From IMG/VR virus record IMGVR_UViG_3300023179_005084, positions 1-23,539 of that record: 23,539 nucleotides of DNA. The stretch is one strand, 5' to 3'. Positions 1 through 7,074 of this stretch are shown piece after piece. The notes beneath the pieces were generated by a model. It was not told the origin of the DNA. It ran no database searches and saw only the letters and a program-made list of their open reading frames with translations. The number at the start of each line of letters is the position of its first letter. Position 1 is the first letter of the stretch. This DNA comes from a virus. Position numbers and translations under genes: made by a program.

Positions 1-2
1 TT

Positions 3-164
3 AAAGAATGGAATAGTGGAAAACAAGCATCCCAAGAACTAAACTTAAATTATACAGCTATAAATAATTGTTGTAGAAATAATGCTAAAAATATTTCTCG
101 TCAAAGAGATAAAAATAAATTTGGAAAATACACCTCTCAGTCGTATATTTGGGAATATAAGTAA
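3..164 (+). CDS. C-terminal end of a homing endonuclease (NUMOD1-like tail), cut by window edge
   Basis: An open frame enters from the left edge and gives 53 residues before TAA at 162-164. The tail has SGKQASQELN, then NYTAINNCCRNN, and ends SYIWEYK. This is the layout of NUMOD1, a DNA-binding helix module at the C-terminus of phage GIY-YIG and HNH homing endonucleases (an SG..AS.eL segment, an I.n.c segment, and a closing yIWrY). The complete endonuclease at 20367-20936 ends the same way (GYIWRYKKD). The catalytic domain lies outside the window, so the nuclease class cannot be told. The end of this gene overlaps a promoter-like site that serves the next gene. The frame is clear and the family assignment is fairly secure from the tail alone. 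Confidence 0.72.
   Translation, partial: KEWNSGKQASQELNLNYTAINNCCRNNAKNISRQRDKNKFGKYTSQSYIWEYK
121..151 (+). promoter_or_regulatory. Bacteroidota-type promoter P1 (TTGG / TATATTTG)
   Basis: TTGG starts at 121 and TATATTTG occupies 144-151, with exactly 20 bases between TTG and the TATA box. TATATTTG is a perfect match to the Bacteroidota -7 consensus TAnnTTTG. The site lies inside the last codons of the upstream endonuclease, and the next start codon is 14 bases downstream at 166. The same spacing recurs at 19401, 20915, 22389 and 23126. Confidence 0.65.
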
Positions 165-165
165 T

Positions 166-369
166 ATGAAGAAATTCATAATGTTCTTTATAGTGTGGAT
201 AGCTAGTAATTTGTCTATACCGTTTTGGGCAGTAGGACATATTCACTTAACTATGAACGTTTATAAGGACATTTATGAAATATTAGCTTCAGTTGGTATG
301 AATATTTTAGTAGCAACTGGATTTTGGATTGAATGGAAAAAACATAAAAAAGAAAACTATGAGCAATAA
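166..369 (+). CDS. Small membrane protein, two predicted transmembrane segments
   Basis: This is a 67-residue protein. I chose the ATG at 166 because it sits just after the endonuclease stop (162-164) and 14 bases after a good promoter. The in-frame ATG at 82 would lie upstream of that promoter and inside the endonuclease gene. The N-terminus is MKK followed by a hydrophobic stretch at about residues 4-22, then a second at about 40-55 (VGMNILVATGFWI). The tail is charged (EWKKHKKENYEQ). The charge pattern suggests an inner-membrane hairpin. I do not recognise a family. The 3' end overlaps the next gene by 11 bases, which suggests translational coupling. Confidence 0.6.
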   Translation: MKKFIMFFIVWIASNLSIPFWAVGHIHLTMNVYKDIYEILASVGMNILVATGFWIEWKKHKKENYEQ

Positions 370-619
370 ACAACAAATGAATGTCAATATTGACATTAAA
401 AACACTAAAGCAATCACATCACCGGAAGGCAATCAAGTATTTTCCGAAGGAGTTATTCTACGTAAAGTATCTCGTTTTATATCAGGTACATCAGAAGATG
501 GAGTTATTCCAGTACCTGTATTTTATGATGTAGTTACAGGAAAAGTATTAGTAGAATTGCTTCCTAAAGAATTAAGGGATGAATTTGAAGGTAGTTCAAC
601 AGACCATTCAATGGATTAA
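359..619 (+). CDS. Hypothetical phage protein
   Basis: This is an 86-residue protein from the ATG at 359, which overlaps the end of the membrane-protein gene. An in-frame ATG at 329 would add ten lysine-rich residues but would bury the start deep in the upstream gene, so 359 is preferred. The N-terminal half alternates polar and hydrophobic residues (MNVNIDIKNTKAI), suggesting beta strands. The segment VPVFYDVVTGKVLVELLP is probably another strand pair, followed by a short acidic tail. There are no cysteines, no signal peptide and no membrane segment. It lies three bases upstream of the clamp-loader gene, so it may belong to the replication group, but that rests on position alone. Confidence 0.6.
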   Translation: MSNKQQMNVNIDIKNTKAITSPEGNQVFSEGVILRKVSRFISGTSEDGVIPVPVFYDVVTGKVLVELLPKELRDEFEGSSTDHSMD

Positions 620-622
620 TAA

Positions 623-1042
623 ATGACAATATTTGATTGGCTTAAAGAGATAACAACAACGAAATCAGCTTGGTCTTCTTTTACAGAAGACCAGCAAAAT
701 TCGTTCAATTCTTACATGGTTCATCGATTTGTTAGTATGTATGAGGAGTATACTGAGGTTGCGAATTATGGCCAAAGGATACCATATCCCGAAAAAGAAA
801 AAACCTATAAATACTACTGCCATATGTTACCTAAAAAGAATGTCTTCCTTAAGTACGTGAAAAGTTCACGTAAAAAATCAAACGAACAATTGTTACAACA
901 CATTGCTAATCACTTTACAGTATCATTGGGTGAGGCAGAGGAATACATTGAGTTATTAAAAAAAGCCGGAGTAGAACAAATCCTTGAAAAATCAGGGGTT
1001 GACGAAAAGGAAATAAAGAAGTTATTAAAAGAAGTTAAATGA
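623..1042 (+). CDS. 62: Sliding-clamp loader small subunit, T4 gp62-like
   Basis: In T4-type replisomes, gp62 joins four gp44 ATPase subunits to load the gp45 clamp onto primer-template DNA. This 139-residue protein shows the layout I know from T4-like marine phages. It opens with FDWLKEITTTK (family: F.fL..I..TK). Next comes FNSYMVHRFVSM, matching the conserved 'y.VNR.lS' segment, then EVANYG matching 'AN..N'. An aromatic/basic stretch YYCHMLPKKNVFLKYVK matches 'f..ylP.kkrf.kW.K'. A helical end HFTVSLGEAEEYIELL resembles 'yY..S..kA...l..L', followed by a lysine-rich tail. It is shorter than T4 gp62 (about 187 residues) but near the length of cyanophage versions. No gp44 or gp45 gene is in the window. 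The ATGA overlap with the next gene suggests coupled translation. Similarity is by pattern only, so confidence is moderate to good. Confidence 0.72.
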   Translation: MTIFDWLKEITTTKSAWSSFTEDQQNSFNSYMVHRFVSMYEEYTEVANYGQRIPYPEKEKTYKYYCHMLPKKNVFLKYVKSSRKKSNEQLLQHIANHFTVSLGEAEEYIELLKKAGVEQILEKSGVDEKEIKKLLKEVK

Positions 1043-1287
1043 CAAAAAACAGCGATTTAGGAGTTGTAGGGAAACACCCAGAAACAAGAACAGTTATTAA
1101 AACAGACACAGTAGTAGATTCTATTGTTGATAGTTTTATCTCAAGAGCAGCTCAAGGTAAAGCCAAGTATGGACAAACTCTTGATAGACAAGATTTATCA
1201 GTACTAGACTGGATTAATCATGCTCAACAAGAACTTCAAGATGGTATTTTATATCTTGAGAAATTAAAGCAAACCTTAGGTGGCTAA
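1039..1287 (+). CDS. MazG-like small phage protein (putative NTP pyrophosphohydrolase family)
   Basis: This is an 82-residue protein starting in an ATGA overlap with the clamp-loader gene. The C-terminal half reads GKAKYGQTLDRQDLS, then DWINHAQQELQDGILYLEKL. This is the pattern of small phage proteins related to MazG/all-alpha NTP pyrophosphohydrolases: a KYG.tL motif, a dWl.hA helix, and an ExxD-type helix supplying acidic residues for Mg2+ binding. Only part of the usual four-helix set is present, so activity is uncertain. Placement next to replication genes would fit a role in the nucleotide pool, but that is inference. Confidence 0.6.
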   Translation: MTKNSDLGVVGKHPETRTVIKTDTVVDSIVDSFISRAAQGKAKYGQTLDRQDLSVLDWINHAQQELQDGILYLEKLKQTLGG

Positions 1288-2233
1288 AAAGAAAAAAATA
1301 CCTGCTATTGTAAAACAAATACAAAAGCAACCTGTCAAGGAAGTTAACTATGCGTTTCATAAATCGATCTCGTATAGTCAACTTTCTATGTATACTAACT
1401 GTCCACGTAAATGGGCTTTACAGTATAGAGACGGTCACTACACGTCTGAGTCATCGATTCACATGACGTTTGGTACAGCGTTGCACGAAACCTTACAACA
1501 CTATATAACAACTATATACGAGGTAAGTGGTGCCGAGGCAGATAGAATTGATTTAGAGGCTTATTTTGAGGAACGTTTTAGAGAAACATACTTAAAAGAT
1601 TATAAGTCAAATAAAAAAGTACACTTTAGTGATCCAGCCCAAATGAAGGAATTTTATGAAGATGGACTTGAAATTATTAAAGTTGTAAAGAAAAACAGAG
1701 GTAGCCATTTTGGTAAAAGAGGATGGTATTTAATAGGCTGTGAAGTACCTATTATTTTAACTCCATTACCTGAGTTTAATAATGTTTTATATAAAGGTTA
1801 TTTAGATGTTGTTTTATACCATGAACCAACTAATAGTTTTAAAATCCTAGATATTAAAACATCTACTAAGGGATGGAGCGATTATGAGAAAAAAGATGAA
1901 ACAAAACAATTCCAATTAATCCTCTATAAACACTTTTTTGCTAAACAATTTGGAGTAGAGGTGGATAAAATTGACATTGAGTTCTTTATTGTTAAACGTA
2001 AAATATGGGCAGAATCCCCATACCCACTCTCTAGAATACAAGAATTCACACCAGCCTCTGGTAAAGTAAAATTAAATAAAGCAGTAAATGCTGTAACAAG
2101 TTTTATAGAAGGTGTATTTAACACAAACGGTTCTTATAAAGATGTAGTTCATGAACCTAACCCTGCTCTTAATACTTGTAAGTACTGTCCTTTCAAAAGT
2201 AATAAAGAATTATGCAGTGGTGGCATTTCTTGA
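1280..2233 (+). CDS. PD-(D/E)XK nuclease of the RecB/Cas4 type with probable Fe-S cluster
   Basis: This is a 317-residue protein with a GTG start at 1280, overlapping the preceding gene by 8 bases; the N-terminus is very basic (MAKKKK). The sequence shows the family motifs in order. Cys41 in YTNCPRKW is followed by GTALHE (His69), Glu155 in GCEVPI, Asp176 in GYLDVV, and the core ILDIKT (Asp191, Lys193). A QFQLILY helix lies near 210-216. A C-terminal cysteine cluster has Cys300, Cys303 and Cys312 (CKYC, then ELC). One early Cys plus three late ones is the 4Fe-4S arrangement of AddB and Cas4 nucleases. The likely role is exonuclease activity in phage recombination or DNA processing. The GTG is preferred because the motif-bearing frame starts there and no nearby in-frame ATG keeps the basic leader. 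Confidence 0.85.
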   Translation: MAKKKKIPAIVKQIQKQPVKEVNYAFHKSISYSQLSMYTNCPRKWALQYRDGHYTSESSIHMTFGTALHETLQHYITTIYEVSGAEADRIDLEAYFEERFRETYLKDYKSNKKVHFSDPAQMKEFYEDGLEIIKVVKKNRGSHFGKRGWYLIGCEVPIILTPLPEFNNVLYKGYLDVVLYHEPTNSFKILDIKTSTKGWSDYEKKDETKQFQLILYKHFFAKQFGVEVDKIDIEFFIVKRKIWAESPYPLSRIQEFTPASGKVKLNKAVNAVTSFIEGVFNTNGSYKDVVHEPNPALNTCKYCPFKSNKELCSGGIS

Positions 2234-2251
2234 TGAATCCGCATATATTTA
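2221..2251 (+). promoter_or_regulatory. Weak promoter-like site upstream of the RHH gene
   Basis: TATATTTA at 2244-2251 lies 24 bases before the ATG at 2276. At the spacing used by the other promoters the -33 position reads TGGC (2221-2224) rather than TTGG, so the upstream element is imperfect. It overlaps the end of the nuclease gene. It may start transcription of the RHH gene and the long glycan operon behind it. Confidence 0.35.
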
Positions 2252-2275
2252 TATCCGATATTAAAAATAAAAGCT

Positions 2276-2470
2276 ATGACAACAAAAAAGGATATGACCC
2301 TAACCTCTGTAAAAGTACAGAGTGAGTTATTCGATGATTTCAAGATTGCTTGTGTTAAATACAAATTTTCTTTACAAAAACTTGCCGACCGCACTATTCA
2401 TTTGTATCTTACAGATGATGATTTTCGTAAAAAAGTTCACTCACACAACAACCTAGAAATTAAAAACTAA
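2276..2470 (+). CDS. Small ribbon-helix-helix-like DNA-binding protein
   Basis: This is a 64-residue protein. A predicted strand TSVKVQSELFDDFKIAC is followed by a helix, then a turn and second helix KFSLQKLADRTIHLYLTDD. This is the strand-helix-helix order of Arc/CopG-like repressors and of phage RHH proteins, where the paired strands sit in the DNA major groove. The tail is polar. It sits directly ahead of the 15-kb glycan gene block and behind a weak promoter, so it could regulate either. That is inference. The fold is called from pattern alone, with no matched family. Confidence 0.6.
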   Translation: MTTKKDMTLTSVKVQSELFDDFKIACVKYKFSLQKLADRTIHLYLTDDDFRKKVHSHNNLEIKN

Positions 2471-2477
2471 AAAACAC

Positions 2478-3914
2478 ATGAATTCAAGTTTTGCTTACTT
2501 ACCTCCTGAAAAGAGGAAGAAAATTTTGCTTATCTGTGATGACATTAGAGTTCACTCTGGTGTAGCAACAGTAGGTAGAGAAATCGTAGTCCATACTGCC
2601 CAACATTTCAATTGGGTAAATATTGGAGGAGCTATTAAACACCCAGACAATGGAAAACGTTTAGATTTATCACAATCAACAAACGAAAACACAGGTCTAA
2701 CAGATACATCTGTTACTTTATATCCTGTTGATGAGTATGGTAATCCAGACATTTTAAGACAATTAATTAAAATCGAGAAACCAGATGCAATTATGTTGAT
2801 TACGGATCCTCGTTATTTTGTTTGGTTGTTTATGATGGAAAACGAAATCCGTAGAACAATCCCAATTACCTATTTAAATATTTGGGATGATTATCCAGCA
2901 CCTTTGTATAACAAACCATTCTATGAGGCCTGTGATTTGTTAATGGGTATTTCAAAACAAACAGTTAACATCAATAGATTAGTATTAGGTGATGCTGCCG
3001 ATAGTAGGATTCTTAAGTATATTCCTCATGGATTAAATCATGATATTTATAAACCAATAGATAAAAATGATTCTTCATTAAAGGAATTTAAAAAACAATT
3101 ATTTAAAGGTAAAGAATATGATTTTGCTTTGTTATTTAACTCAAGAAACATCAGACGTAAACAAATTCCAGATACACTTTTAGCATACAGAATTTTTATT
3201 GATCAATTATCTATTGAACAAGCTAAAAAATGTTGTTTAGTATTGCATACTGAAAGAGTTAATGAACATGGTACTGATTTAGATGCTGTTATTGAACTGT
3301 TATTAAACGGTGAACAATATAATGTTATTTTCACAGATGCTAGATTTGACAACGGACAAATGAACATGTTGTATAATAGTACAGATGCTCAAATCTTATT
3401 AACATCTAATGAGGGTTGGGGATTAAGTTTAACTGAAGCTATGTTAGCAGGTAAACCTATTATTGCAAACGTAACCGGTGGTATGCAAGACCAAATGAGA
3501 TTTGAAGATGAAAATGGAAACTGGTATACACCATCCCCAGAAATTCCTTCAAACCATAGAGGTACTTATAAAAAACATGGTAAATGGGCTTTCCCAGTAT
3601 ATCCAACATCACGTTCAATTGTTGGTTCACCTCCAACACCTTATATTTTTGATGATAGGTGTGAATCAGAAGATGCAGCTAAACAAATTATGAATGTTTA
3701 TAATTTATCTCCCGAAGAACGTATGGAAATGGGATTAGCAGGTAGAGAATGGGCTACTGGAGATGAAGCTGGATTTACAGGTGATCATCAAGGTAAGAGA
3801 GTAATAGAGGCCTTTGATGAATTATTTTCAACCTGGAAGCCAAGAGAAAAGTATGAATTGATTAACACAAACGAAGTTAAAGATAGAGTTATAAACCATA
3901 AATTGTTATATTAA
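2478..3914 (+). CDS. GT4-family glycosyltransferase (GT-B fold)
   Basis: This is a 478-residue protein. The N-terminal Rossmann-like half starts with KILLICDDIRVHSGVATVGR, where the SG turn resembles the glycine loop of GT-B enzymes. The C-terminal donor-binding half has FALLFNSRNIRRKQ. Near residues 307-330 it has the diagnostic run SNEGWGLSLTEAMLAGKPII followed by ANVTGG, the E-x7-E type motif of GT4 (group 1) transferases. A segment around residues 340-390 is proline- and aromatic-rich and may be an acceptor-binding insertion. It probably transfers a sugar from a nucleotide donor; the donor and acceptor cannot be read from sequence. It is the first gene of the glycan block and overlaps the next by one base (TAATG). 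Confidence 0.88.
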   Translation: MNSSFAYLPPEKRKKILLICDDIRVHSGVATVGREIVVHTAQHFNWVNIGGAIKHPDNGKRLDLSQSTNENTGLTDTSVTLYPVDEYGNPDILRQLIKIEKPDAIMLITDPRYFVWLFMMENEIRRTIPITYLNIWDDYPAPLYNKPFYEACDLLMGISKQTVNINRLVLGDAADSRILKYIPHGLNHDIYKPIDKNDSSLKEFKKQLFKGKEYDFALLFNSRNIRRKQIPDTLLAYRIFIDQLSIEQAKKCCLVLHTERVNEHGTDLDAVIELLLNGEQYNVIFTDARFDNGQMNMLYNSTDAQILLTSNEGWGLSLTEAMLAGKPIIANVTGGMQDQMRFEDENGNWYTPSPEIPSNHRGTYKKHGKWAFPVYPTSRSIVGSPPTPYIFDDRCESEDAAKQIMNVYNLSPEERMEMGLAGREWATGDEAGFTGDHQGKRVIEAFDELFSTWKPREKYELINTNEVKDRVINHKLLY

Positions 3915-5212
3915 TGAAACCATTATTTATTATAAGTTGCCCTTTCGACACCTTTAGTGGCTACGGTGCTCGTTCAAGAGATTTAGTTAAAGCCATTATT
4001 GAAACAGACAAATATGAGGTAAAACTCTTATCACAACGATGGGGTGCTACACCTTTTGGATTTTGTGAGGCTAATCCTGAATGGTCATTTTTAATGAACC
4101 ATGCCTTAACTTCACCACAAGTACCTAAACAACCAGAAATCTGGATGCAAATTACTGTACCAAATGAATTTCAACCTTTAGGTAAATTCAATATTGGTTG
4201 CACAGCAGGTATTGAAAGTAATGTTTGTCCTGGTGACTGGATTGAAGGTATCAATAGAATGGATCTAACATTAACATCATCAGAACATTCTAAAAAAGTA
4301 TTTTTAGATTCTACATTTGAAAAAAGAAATAAAAAAACTAATGCTTTAGAAGGTGAAGTTAAATTGGAAAAACCAGTAGAGGTATTATTTGAAGGTGCTG
4401 ACACAGATGTTTATAAAGTAATTGATACCCCTTGTTCATTAGATATTCAAATTAAAGAAAAATTTGCTTATTTGTTTGTAGGTCACTGGATGGAAGGTGA
4501 GCTTGGTGAGGATAGAAAAAATGTAGGATTGTTAGTTAAAGCGTTTTTTGAAACATTCAAAAATAAAGCCAACAAACCAGCCTTAATCTTAAAAACAGCT
4601 CAAGTAGGTTCATCTTATTATGATAGAGAAGAGCTTTTAAAGAAAATTAAGAAAATTAGAAAATCAGTAGGTTCAGATAATTTACCAAACGTTTATTTGC
4701 TACATGGAGATTTTAGTGATGAGGAAATGAATGAAATTTACAATCACTCTAAAGTAAAAGCTATGATTAGTTTAACTAAAGGTGAAGGATATGGACGTCC
4801 ATTACTTGAATTTACTTTAAGTAAAAAACCATTAATTACTACAGGATGGTCAGGACATATGGATTTCTTAAATCCTGAGTTCACTAACTTGTTAGGTGGT
4901 ACATTAACTCCTGTACACCCAAGTACTCAAAACCAGTTTTTATTACCGGATTCAAGATGGTTTTCACCAGATCCAGCACAAATAGGGTTTTATTTAAAGG
5001 ATGTATTTGAAAATTATAAAAAATACACTGATAAAGCAAAACGTCAAGCTTTTAAATCTAAAAATGAATTTAGTTGGGATAAAATGGCGGATAAAGCAAA
5101 TGAATTATTTACTAAATATGTACCTGAATTCCCTCAAGAGGTAGAACTTAAACTACCAGTAATGAAAAAAATAGAAATACCAAAACTTAAAAATTTAAAT
5201 ACAAATGGATAA
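3914..5212 (+). CDS. GT4-family glycosyltransferase (GT-B fold)
   Basis: This is a 432-residue protein. It begins FIISCPFDTFSGYGARSRDL, with a glycine-rich loop after the first strand, as in GT-B transferases. A middle segment, CTAGIESNVCPGDW, probably lies near the interdomain cleft. The C-terminal donor site near residues 285-310 reads LTKGEGYGRPLLEF, with a second acidic side chain as in the E-x7-E motif, then KKPLITTGWSGHMDFL. It differs clearly from the neighbouring GT4 protein, so this is a pair of distinct enzymes and not a recent duplication. The end overlaps the following zinc-ribbon gene by 8 bases. Confidence 0.87.
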   Translation: MKPLFIISCPFDTFSGYGARSRDLVKAIIETDKYEVKLLSQRWGATPFGFCEANPEWSFLMNHALTSPQVPKQPEIWMQITVPNEFQPLGKFNIGCTAGIESNVCPGDWIEGINRMDLTLTSSEHSKKVFLDSTFEKRNKKTNALEGEVKLEKPVEVLFEGADTDVYKVIDTPCSLDIQIKEKFAYLFVGHWMEGELGEDRKNVGLLVKAFFETFKNKANKPALILKTAQVGSSYYDREELLKKIKKIRKSVGSDNLPNVYLLHGDFSDEEMNEIYNHSKVKAMISLTKGEGYGRPLLEFTLSKKPLITTGWSGHMDFLNPEFTNLLGGTLTPVHPSTQNQFLLPDSRWFSPDPAQIGFYLKDVFENYKKYTDKAKRQAFKSKNEFSWDKMADKANELFTKYVPEFPQEVELKLPVMKKIEIPKLKNLNTNG

Positions 5213-5660
5213 TCTAATTAATTGTACTCGATGTGGTTCTGATGCTTGTTATGTAGATGAAGTAAACCAGGACATTAAAACATATTTTTGTTATGGATGT
5301 GGTTTTCAAACTAATTCATTAATGAAAGAAGGTGAAGAGTTTTATGAACAACAAATTTCTATCTTACCAGAACTTTATAAAGATTTATTTCAAAAAGATG
5401 AAGATGGTAAATTTTGGATGCCCTCAACAGTAAATATTCCTACTCAAGGTATGGTGTTTGCTAACGGAACTGGTGCCTTTAATTGGAATTGGGCTGCTGT
5501 AAAAGCAGTAAAAGTTTCTGATGAGGAAAAAGAAAAATACCCAATACCCGGAAAAGAAGGACAATTCTATGAATTTAGAATGGATATGTCTACATTACAA
5601 GAATTCCCTGAGCGTGATTTTATGGAAGCACTTTCATATATTGGAGTAATACCTGAATGA
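5205..5660 (+). CDS. Zinc-ribbon protein of unknown function
   Basis: This is a 151-residue protein. The N-terminus holds two CxxC knuckles: Cys7/Cys10 in CTRC and Cys29/Cys32 in CYGC, 18 residues apart. This is a typical zinc ribbon like those in small nucleic-acid-binding phage proteins. After a helix (EEFYEQQISILPELYKDLF) comes a conserved-looking region with MPSTVNIPTQGMVF and FNWNWAAVKAVKV, and the end is acidic. I do not recognise a family. It lies inside the glycosyltransferase block and overlaps both neighbours (8 bases upstream, ATGA downstream). It is therefore co-translated with them although nothing in it looks like a sugar enzyme. Confidence 0.7.
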   Translation: MDNLINCTRCGSDACYVDEVNQDIKTYFCYGCGFQTNSLMKEGEEFYEQQISILPELYKDLFQKDEDGKFWMPSTVNIPTQGMVFANGTGAFNWNWAAVKAVKVSDEEKEKYPIPGKEGQFYEFRMDMSTLQEFPERDFMEALSYIGVIPE

Positions 5661-6265
5661 TTAGTATAGCAATAACAGTTTGCAATGAACATAAGGAGTT
5701 AGAGACTCTATTGGATTATTTATCTGAACGAGCTCTATCTCCAGACTATGAAATTGTTGTTCAAATTGATGAAGAAAATCATACTCCAGAAGTACTTCAT
5801 GCTATTATAGATAGAGGTATTAAACATCATTTCTTTCCATTAAATAAAGATTTTGCCGCTTATAAAAATGAATTAATTAAACACTGTTCTGGAGAATATA
5901 TTTTTCAAATAGATGCTGATGAATTGATTGCTTCTGAAATGTTTGAAGCATTACCTTTTATTTTAAAGGCTAATCCCGAAGTTGATTTGTATTATGTTCC
6001 TCGAATTAATACTGTAAGTGGTATCACTCAGGAACATATACAAAAATGGGGTTGGAGATATGAAAATGAAAGAGTAAATTGGCCTGATTATCAAACTAGA
6101 ATTTATAAAAACATCCCCAATATTAGATGGAAAAATGCGGTTCATGAAGTAATTGAAGGACATAAACAGTTTACCATACTACCAGCAGTAGATGAACTTG
6201 CTTTAATCCATCATAAATCCATTGAACGACAAGAAAAACAAAATGATTTTTATAGCACGTTATGA
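5657..6265 (+). CDS. GT2-family glycosyltransferase (GT-A fold), short
   Basis: This is a 202-residue protein. It starts MISIAITVCNEHKELETLLD, the classic first strand and helix of GT2 enzymes. The metal-binding DxD is visible as QIDADEL (Asp86, Asp88). A later segment WPDYQTRIYKN followed by WKNAVHEVIEG is the acceptor-side motif seen in SunS- and WaaE-like GT2 enzymes (w....He.i). It is short compared with the usual 250-300 residues but contains the complete catalytic core. The ATGA overlaps at both ends place it in the same translational chain as its neighbours. The sugar transferred is unknown. Confidence 0.85.
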   Translation: MISIAITVCNEHKELETLLDYLSERALSPDYEIVVQIDEENHTPEVLHAIIDRGIKHHFFPLNKDFAAYKNELIKHCSGEYIFQIDADELIASEMFEALPFILKANPEVDLYYVPRINTVSGITQEHIQKWGWRYENERVNWPDYQTRIYKNIPNIRWKNAVHEVIEGHKQFTILPAVDELALIHHKSIERQEKQNDFYSTL

Positions 6266-7074
6266 AATTAAAAGTAGCTCACTTTGATAAACAGGTTTTT
6301 GAAGATAAATTACAACATTTATCTCACCTGGATTTTTCTTTATTTATAGAAACAGCCCCGCAATCCCAAGATGAGTTGTCTGATCTGAATATCATCTCAT
6401 TTCAGGAACCAAATGAATACTTTGGATTACACGATTGGGTTATTAAAAACCAACATATATTTTCAGTTATTTTAACTCAAAATGATAAAGTATTAAACAA
6501 TTGTGATAATGCTACTTATCAACCTTTTGGACACACTTGGTTAAAACCAGATCAATACAATAAGGAACATGAGAAAAAATTTCAATTATCTCATTTGTGT
6601 GGTAAGTTAAATAAAACATACGGTCATTCTTTAAGACACGAAACATTAGCCAGACAAAATGAGTTTAGTATTCCTCTTAATTTTTATGAAACTTATGGGG
6701 ATCGAAACAATATTGAGGATGCTCGTTTAGGTAAAGAATTTATATTTGGAGATTCACAGTTTGGAGTAGTAATTGAAAATACTTCTTATAGAGGTTATTT
6801 TACCGAAAAAATACTAGACTGTTTTTTATTGAAGACAATTCCAATTTACTGGGGTTGTTCGAATATAGGGGATTATTTTGATATAGACGGTATTATAACG
6901 GTTAATAACGTAGATGATTTGATATACAAGACAAATCAATTAAATGAACGTTATTACGAAAATAGAAAAGAAATAATTGATAAAAATTGGAAATTGGCTT
7001 TAGATTACGTAGATTACCAGCAAAACATAGTTAACACAATCACAAACATTTTTAAACACAACAAATTGATATGA
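6262..7074 (+). CDS. GT10-like (fucosyltransferase-type) glycosyltransferase
   Basis: This is a 270-residue protein. The C-terminal half carries the GT10 signature: FGVVIENTSYRGYFTEKILD, then KTIPIYWG and IDGIITV (about residues 167-210). In alpha-1,3-fucosyltransferases this region (F.i.fENS...gY.TEKi..a...g.vPiy.G) binds GDP-fucose. The N-terminal acceptor half is poorly conserved, as is usual. By family it would transfer L-fucose or a related 6-deoxy sugar. No GDP-fucose synthesis genes are in the window, so the host or another phage region would have to supply the donor. It joins the aminotransferase-like gene through an ATGA overlap. Confidence 0.8.
   Translation: MKLKVAHFDKQVFEDKLQHLSHLDFSLFIETAPQSQDELSDLNIISFQEPNEYFGLHDWVIKNQHIFSVILTQNDKVLNNCDNATYQPFGHTWLKPDQYNKEHEKKFQLSHLCGKLNKTYGHSLRHETLARQNEFSIPLNFYETYGDRNNIEDARLGKEFIFGDSQFGVVIENTSYRGYFTEKILDCFLLKTIPIYWGCSNIGDYFDIDGIITVNNVDDLIYKTNQLNERYYENRKEIIDKNWKLALDYVDYQQNIVNTITNIFKHNKLI

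Noticed and set aside
82-165. Upstream in-frame start for the first membrane-protein gene
   Set aside because: It lies inside the endonuclease reading frame and upstream of the -33 element at 121; the added residues look like a shifted translation of the endonuclease tail.
3502-3693. Forward-strand ORF inside the first GT4 gene
   Set aside because: It lies in another frame of a gene with clear GT4 motifs and has no recognisable motif itself.
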